Source: Coriaria nepalensis
Taxonomy: Eukaryota; Streptophyta; Magnoliopsida; Cucurbitales; Coriariaceae
Reading direction: 5' to 3'
Assembly: GCA_027186245.1 (NCBI GenBank)
Contig: CP114484.1
Location: 1,376,501-1,440,500, forward strand
DNA: 64,000 bases
Of this stretch, positions 58,451 to 64,000 are shown one piece after another. The translations under genes and the position numbers were made by a program. The notes beneath the pieces are model-generated. The model saw only the letters and a list, made by a program, of their open reading frames with translations, made no database searches and was not told the DNA's origin. The number at the start of each line of letters is the position of its first letter. The stretch's first letter is position 1.

Positions 58451-61400
58451 GGTTGGAGAAGGCCAGCAATGGAGGAATTAGAAGCCATATTTGTTGACAA
58501 ATTCTAGACTGGCAACCAATTTCTATTGGAAGGGAATGATACAGTTTTGTAACCCAGCATGTGAATGGTTGCTTAGTTTGTTTTGGCAATGCCTGAATGT
58601 CCAACAATAGGGGAATTATGGAATTCTTATAGGAACTTGGGAATCAAGGATGAAGTAGAGGGATAATAGATTTTGTCTTCCCTGTACAGAATGCCTTCTC
58701 TCATGAAAAAATTAGGATGTAAAAGTGGCTGAACTTGAATTTCACTAGCCACTGTTTGAACATATAGATTACGAGTCAATTCTTCCTTCAAGGTCTGAAT
58801 GAAATTAAATGAGACACTTGAAAAGGCTAAAAGAGTTCGCTCAGGTGGAACCTCTGCTTTACAGAAAACTCTTGACAAGGCATCACCTGCAAGGTTTTCT
58901 TTTCCAGGCCTGAAGAGGATCTCATACGTGTAGCCTAGCAATTTTGTTAAGCAGTACTATTTAGAAGGAGTTTGAATGGCCTGTGATATGAGGTCTTTAA
59001 GACTTTTATGGTCAGTTTAAATGTAGAATTTGCTCTCCAATAGGTACTGTCTCCACTTGCCAACTGCTGCCGTGATTGCATGGAGCTCTCTGCGATAGGT
59101 TGATGCATTTTGCATTCTAGGGCAAAACTTCTTGCTGAAGAAAGCAACTGGATGTCCATCCTGTATGACCACAGCTCTCATGCCTTTCCTAAAAGCATAT
59201 ATCTCTAAGGTGAATGCTTGGTGAAGTACGGCAGTTTGAGCACAAGTGTCGAGGTTAAGCTTTTCTTCGATTGATCAAAAGCTTCTTGTGCCTGCAAAGA
59301 CCATTTAAATGCATCTTTCTTTAGTAAGTCAGTTAAAGGATAGGCAATAGTGGCATAACCCTTGGCAAACTTCCTGTAGTATCCTGTGATGCCTAAGAAG
59401 CTTCTGAGTTGTTTTTGTGAACATGGGGTAAGCCAGTCCGTGATGGATTCCACCTTATTGGGATCTGGAACAACACCTTCAGCAGAGACTATACGACCCA
59501 AGTAGTCTATAGAAGTGGTTGCAAAGCTGCACTTTGATTACTTGGCCAAAAGTGAGTTGTCTAGTAAACATTGCAAAACCTTATAAAGGTGAAATTCAAG
59601 TTATGTTAATGATTTACTGTAAACTAGTATATTATCAAAAAACACAATTACAAACTTTCGTCAAAAGGGTTGAAACACCTGATTCTTAGTTGCTTGGAAG
59701 TTTGATGGAGCATTTGTCAAGCCAAAATGCATGACTAAGATTCGTAATGCCCCTCATGTCTTATGAACGTTGTTTTGAAACTGTCATATGAACACATTCT
59801 GATTTGATGATAACCAGCCCTCAAGTCAAGCTTGGAAAATAGTTTATAATCAAAAAGTTCATCCACTAGCTCATCTATGATGGGAATAGGGAACTTGTCT
59901 TTTATAGCGATGGCATTTAAACCTCTGTAGTCAATGTAGAACCTCCAGGTTCCATCTTTCTTTTTTACCAAGAGTACCGGTGATGAAAATAGGCTAGTAC
60001 TTGGTTGGATGATACATTTGAGAGCATATCTTGAACCTGCTTTTCAATTTCTGTTTTTTTTTAAATGAGGGTACCTATATGATCTAATGTTTACTGGATT
60101 TGAATTGGGATCTAAATGGATATGATGGCTCAGTAGGTCTGAATGGAGGGAGGGTTTTAGGTTCTTGAAAGACTAGCACAAACTGTTGTAGTATTTTGGC
60201 AATGGTTTCAGTATATGGTTTCTGGTTATTTGTTGGTGTTTTAGGTAAGGAATAAATGGGTTTCCGGTTAGGTTCAGGGCTAGAGGAAATGACACTTGGG
60301 TGATAAAAGGAGGAAATACCATTGTTGACACTTAGTTTATGAAGTTGAGAACACCCCTACTTCTCGAGCTGTTGGTGTGTCACCTTGTCTGACCGTCTCT
60401 GATTTGTTCCACCAGAATTTCATAGATAGAGAGTTATAGTCAGTGACAATATGGCCCAACTGTTGGAGCCAATGTATTCCCAACACAATATCTGCACCTT
60501 TAGTACGAAGCATATAGAGTCAATGACAAATGGAATTTGTTGTAGCATTACCATTGTCTTGGCACAAACACCTTCACAGTAAAGTTTATCTATATTGCCT
60601 ACTTGCACATAGAACTGAGTAGCCTTGTCAACATGAAGTTTTAGAAACGTTGCAATTCTGGATTGGATGAAATTGTGGGGTACTCCCATTATCAATAAGG
60701 ATTTCCAGAGGTGTGTTATCAATCATACCAGTTATCCTGAGGGTTCGAGGAGCTTGGTCATCTGATAAGGCATGAAAACTGATTGTGGGGTTTGGCAGTG
60801 GTTAGCTTGGTTTAGTGTTTTTGTTTTTGGAATATCTATTTCCACAGGGTTTTCTTCTAATTCTTCATTGTCAACTTCATCATCAACAACACGAAGAAAT
60901 GAAAAGAACTTGCTTTTACATTGTGAAGGGGGTTATATTTTTCATCACAATTAAAACAGAGCCCTTTTGCTCTTTTCTCACTTATTTCAGTTTGTGTGAG
61001 TTTCTCGTAAGGTTTGGTAGGGGTTGGTTTTGGTTATTGGATTTGTTGTTGGGGTGGGTAACAAGGCAGGTTTCTGGAAATTTGGATTGTAAAGTTTGTA
61101 AGGTTGATGGTTATATGATCTGGTTACTGGAGTATCCTTCAATTTGTCTTCATACATCTTAGCAACAACTATAGCTTGGTAGAAATTGATTGGAAGTGCG
61201 AGTCTGACTTCTCTTTTGATTTCCTGTTTAAGACCAGAAACAAAACAGTTTTTGATAAGACCATCAGATAAGCATGTTACCCGGGTGAGCAATTCTTCAA
61301 ATTTGGCTTCATAATCTGCAACTGTTGTAGTCTATGTTAGTTTGGATAGGTTGCCCTTTGGATCTTCAAATTCTGAAGGGCCAAACCTTATCTTAACTTG

Positions 61401-61847
61401 TTGCAAAAACCCTGCCCAAGTTCTTATGAGATTACTCTTTTGCATCCACTTATACCATCTTAATACTGGACCTTCCAAATGAAATGACTTCAACTGTTAA
61501 GCTTTTGTGCTTCTATCGTTTCATTGAACTGAAAAAAACTGTTCAATGAGAAATATAAAATCCAACGGATCTTCGCCATTGAATTTAGGAAATTCCAGTT
61601 TATATGCTTTTGTCCAACTTGATGAGTAAGATGTTGAACCTCCATGATTAGCTGCTTCTGCTGCATCAAATCTGGAACACAATCTTTGAATCATTTCTGT
61701 CATTGCACCTAAATCTTCCAATTTTCATTCGATGGTTTCAAAACTTTTATTGTGAGTTTCGAATTGAGCTTGGATTGAAGCCAATTCTAATTTACTTCTG
61801 GTTCTGGCATTGTTGCAGGTTTAAGTAACAAGAACGAGAGCACCAAT

Positions 61848-62205
61848 TGTTAGATCTTTATTCGAGTCAAGATCCAAATCTCCTAAAGAACAGTGGCAAA
61901 GAAGAGAAGAAGAATCGAGGAGAAGCTTTGACTAAATTCTCGTTCCTTTCATCAGCTTACAATTAAACTATTTATAATCTGTTTCTACTTTATTGCAGTT
62001 ACAATTAGTTATCCTAACTGTTTCCTTCCAACTGCTCTTTAAAAGATTTCTTCAACTGTTGGAGTTGTGGAGCTGAAGACGAAGGCACTGTAGCTATCAT
62101 GGGGTGGGCCGATCGTAATCTTTTAACCTATTTGGGCTTCGTCGAACCTTGCTGGACTTGTCGCCTCGTATCACTCTCGACGTGTCGTCCACCTGGACTT
62201 CTTCA
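61848..62205 (-). repeat. Right LTR (5' LTR)
   Basis: Starts TGTTAGATCTTTATTCGAGT at 61848 and can be followed to about CTTCTTCA at 62205, a TG...CA pair of about 358 bp. The 3' limit is uncertain because the left copy has lost the corresponding part. Confidence 0.7.
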
Positions 62206-62970
62206 GAAATTATTGTGTGAAATTGATTTTTATTTGTGAGTAAATAATAATAAATCAAATTCATAAAAGAAAATTTTGATTTTTTTTTTTGATTTTTTTT
62301 TTATTATAAATATAATATTATTCTTTATTACTTGTTTAGTTTCTTACTCTTTCGCTGCTCGTCGGATCGGAAACTTCTTTGCATTTTTGGACTTGAATAG
62401 TCAGGATTCAGACTTCTGACCAACTGGAGGAACATAATTATTAATTAGACGAAAAAAAGGAAAAAGAAAAAAGAGCTTAGTGCAGGGGCAGTACCGTAAA
62501 AATCAGTAAAAAAGGAGGATATATTCGTGAGACGGAAAAAACAAGCACTCTCTCTTTCGCACTCGCATACGGAACTTGAAACTCGCCTCGACGTCTATCC
62601 TAGTCATCTACTTAGCTTGTAATCCGGCGAATCTGATTGGTCTCTAACGTGTCAAAGCGCGTTCAACTCGCCAAGCATTTTACTATGCTGGAGAGTCCTC
62701 TTGTTATTCCCTACTCTCGCGAGTAGATCTGGCCGATCGTCTCTTTTCTAAGTCGAGCCCGCCCAATTTTTTATATTTGACCAGAGCGAGAAAGTGGGCG
62801 GCAGAAACGAAAAATTTTCAGGCCTCTCAAAATTCAAAACGCATGCGGAACGACATCGTTTCTGCCTTTTCACAATTTTTTCCTTTCATCTACTATTAAA
62901 TCTCACCATCCGCTCTTTGGGCGTTCGCTTTCTACAGAAAAAAACCTATGTGCTTTTGAGGAAGGCGGTA
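62206..62970. other. Upstream region of HRLI copy 2
   Basis: I see no gene. It contains a run of T tracts near 62280-62303 and a GC-richer leader (62560-62970) that probably holds the promoter and 5' UTR. Confidence 0.5.
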
Positions 62971-64000
62971 ATGGCGTTTGTTTCGTTCATCGGAAGGGCT
63001 CTTTTCGCCTCTGTTTTCATCCTCTCTGCTTGGCAAGAGTAAGTCTCTCTTTCAGAAAACCTATGGTACTTTTTTTCCTCAATTTGTTTCTGCGCTCTTT
63101 TTTTACTCTTTTGTTATGGTATTAACATCCTCTCTGCTTTTTGAAATTTTATGGATTCTTTTTACGATCTATGTGTTTAGAATCTTCTAGTCTATGTATT
63201 TTCTGCGTTTTTTTTTTTCTTTTTACTTTTTGAATCTGTAAAGTTTCTATTTATCTACGTTAGATCTTCCTTTGTTTCTGTTTTATTCGGCTTTAGATTT
63301 GAGTCTATAGGTTTTCATTGTAAGGATGTTTTGAAGCTAATACAATGATATATGCATCTATTCAACAACAGATTCAATGGTTTTGGAGCGGACGGTGGAT
63401 TTGCAGCCAAGCATCTAGGGTCCAAGCTGGATGTGTTCTCCAACCACTTGCTATCTCACACGGGAGTGAAAATTCCACCACTTGAGGTCACAAGTCTTGC
63501 ATCAAGCTAATTAGTTTTGTCTATCTATTAGCTACTGCTTTGATTCTGTAAATTCTGATCATAGTTCTATTTTGTGGCTTTTGATTTGGCATTGTTCAGA
63601 TCAAACATCTAGTATATGCAACAATATTCTTGAAGGGGATTGGAGGTCTTCTTTTCATCTTGGGCAGTTCAATTGGATCATATTTACTGGTTCGTGATCT
63701 CTTGTATCAGCTCTCTAAAAGCAATGGATAATTAGTTTATCTGATTTCTTTTTAAGTTCTGCTTTCTACAGATTTTGCACCAGTTGCTAGCTACTCCAAT
63801 ATTATATGACTTCTATAATTACGATGCCGAGAAGAAAGAATTTAATCAACTCTTTGTGAAGTTCACTCAGGTTAGCATATGAACATCTTTGGAGTTCTAA
63901 TTTCTTCCGAAAAGGAAAATCGTTGAATACATGGTTAATTTAAGCTTTAATAATTTTTCTTTTTACAGAATCTGGCGTTTTTTGGCGCATTGCTGTTTTA
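62971..64000 (+). CDS. HRLI: HR-like lesion-inducing protein (copy 2), cut by the window edge
   Basis: Exons 62971-63038, 63372-63486, 63600-63689, 63772-63870 and 63969 to the edge (partial). The reading starts MAFVSFIGRALFASVFILSA and continues GFGADGGFAAKHLGSKLDVF, IKHLVYATIFLKGIGGLLFI, ILHQLLATPILYDFYNY and NLAFFGALLF. This is the same four-helix membrane family as copy 1. The first four exons are 68, 115, 90 and 99 nt, identical in size to copy 1, so the pair arose by duplication. The two genes diverge, with the gypsy element between them. The last exon, including any basic tail, is outside the window. Confidence 0.92.

Larger units (their letters stand above)
56591..62205 (-). mobile_element. 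Degenerate Ty3/gypsy LTR retrotransposon
   Basis: Pieces run 5' to 3' on the minus strand between two direct repeats. Gag: YKLEFPKFNGEDPLDFIF (about 61570). Zinc knuckle: CFNCDEKY (about 60940). Protease: EILIDNGST (about 60690). [22 protein letters not shown] (about 59960). RNase H: EILFRPGKENLAGDALSRV (about 58900). Integrase: GHSGIAKT (about 58590) and STAYYPQTDGQTKVVNHCLQ (about 57070). The protease DSG reads DNG. Many stops and frameshifts show the copy is dead. A primer-binding-like TGGTGCTCTCGTTC abuts the right repeat. Target-site duplications are not clear. It sits between the two HRLI genes. Confidence 0.88.

Noticed and set aside
1..64000. CRISPR arrays, operons, riboswitches, rRNA or tRNA genes, endogenous viral genes
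   Set aside because: None visible; the sequence is ordinary plant nuclear DNA with retroelement relics.

Overview
This window is nuclear DNA of a flowering plant, most likely a woody eudicot. Genes carry many GT-AG introns, intergenic DNA is very AT-rich with microsatellites, and the proteins belong to plant-only families (subfamily II ethylene receptor, CslG, AHL, HR-like lesion-inducing proteins). I cannot name the species.

Layout. 0-3.5 kb holds no gene I can support, only a 48-bp minisatellite. 3.5-3.8 kb (-): small secreted peptide. 4.1-4.35 kb: MITE-like foldback. 4.7-10 kb (-): TRAF/MATH protein of the MUSE13/14 type, head to head with an FHA-domain gene (10.6-12.1 kb, +). 12.7-15.7 kb (+): cellulose-synthase-like G glycosyltransferase with a GC-AG intron. 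16.1-17.6 kb (+): BLUS1-like kinase. 19.7-20.3 kb (+): SUPERMAN/URO-type zinc finger. 23.5-25.9 kb (+): ETR2-like ethylene receptor with a spliced uORF. 28.8-34.6 kb (-): two tandem AHL genes, both changed at the ancestral start codon, with a copia fragment between them. 35.4-36.6 kb (-): Bet1-like SNARE. 37.3-39.1 kb (-): DUF3475/DUF668 protein. 41.5-41.9 kb (-): small conserved plant protein. 42.7-46.7 kb (-): decayed RAD5-type SNF2/RING helicase, bordered by a Tat-type gypsy remnant and its minisatellite. 47.9-48.6 kb (+): enoyl-CoA delta-isomerase. 48.9-53.0 kb (-): ARP9. 53.7-55.3 kb (-) and 63.0 kb to the edge (+): two divergent HR-like lesion-inducing (HRLI) genes. A degenerate gypsy LTR element with a further insertion lies between them.

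The genes do not form an operon or pathway. From memory, the gene order resembles several Arabidopsis blocks at once: At3g23140-23190 (URO, ETR2, DUF668, HRLI), At4g14420-14490 (HRLI, ECI, Bet1, AHL20, BLUS1, FHA) and At5g43500-43560 (ARP9, RAD5-like, TRAF). The window looks like an unfractionated ancestral block.

I found no new multi-gene system. The strongest oddities are the AHL pair with lost AUG starts, the spliced uORF in the ETR2 leader, the GC-AG intron in CslG, the helicase pseudogene beside ARP9, and an ARP9 start codon that forms its own coding exon. Exon boundaries were read by eye from splice consensus, reading-frame continuity and remembered family sequence. No alignment was run.
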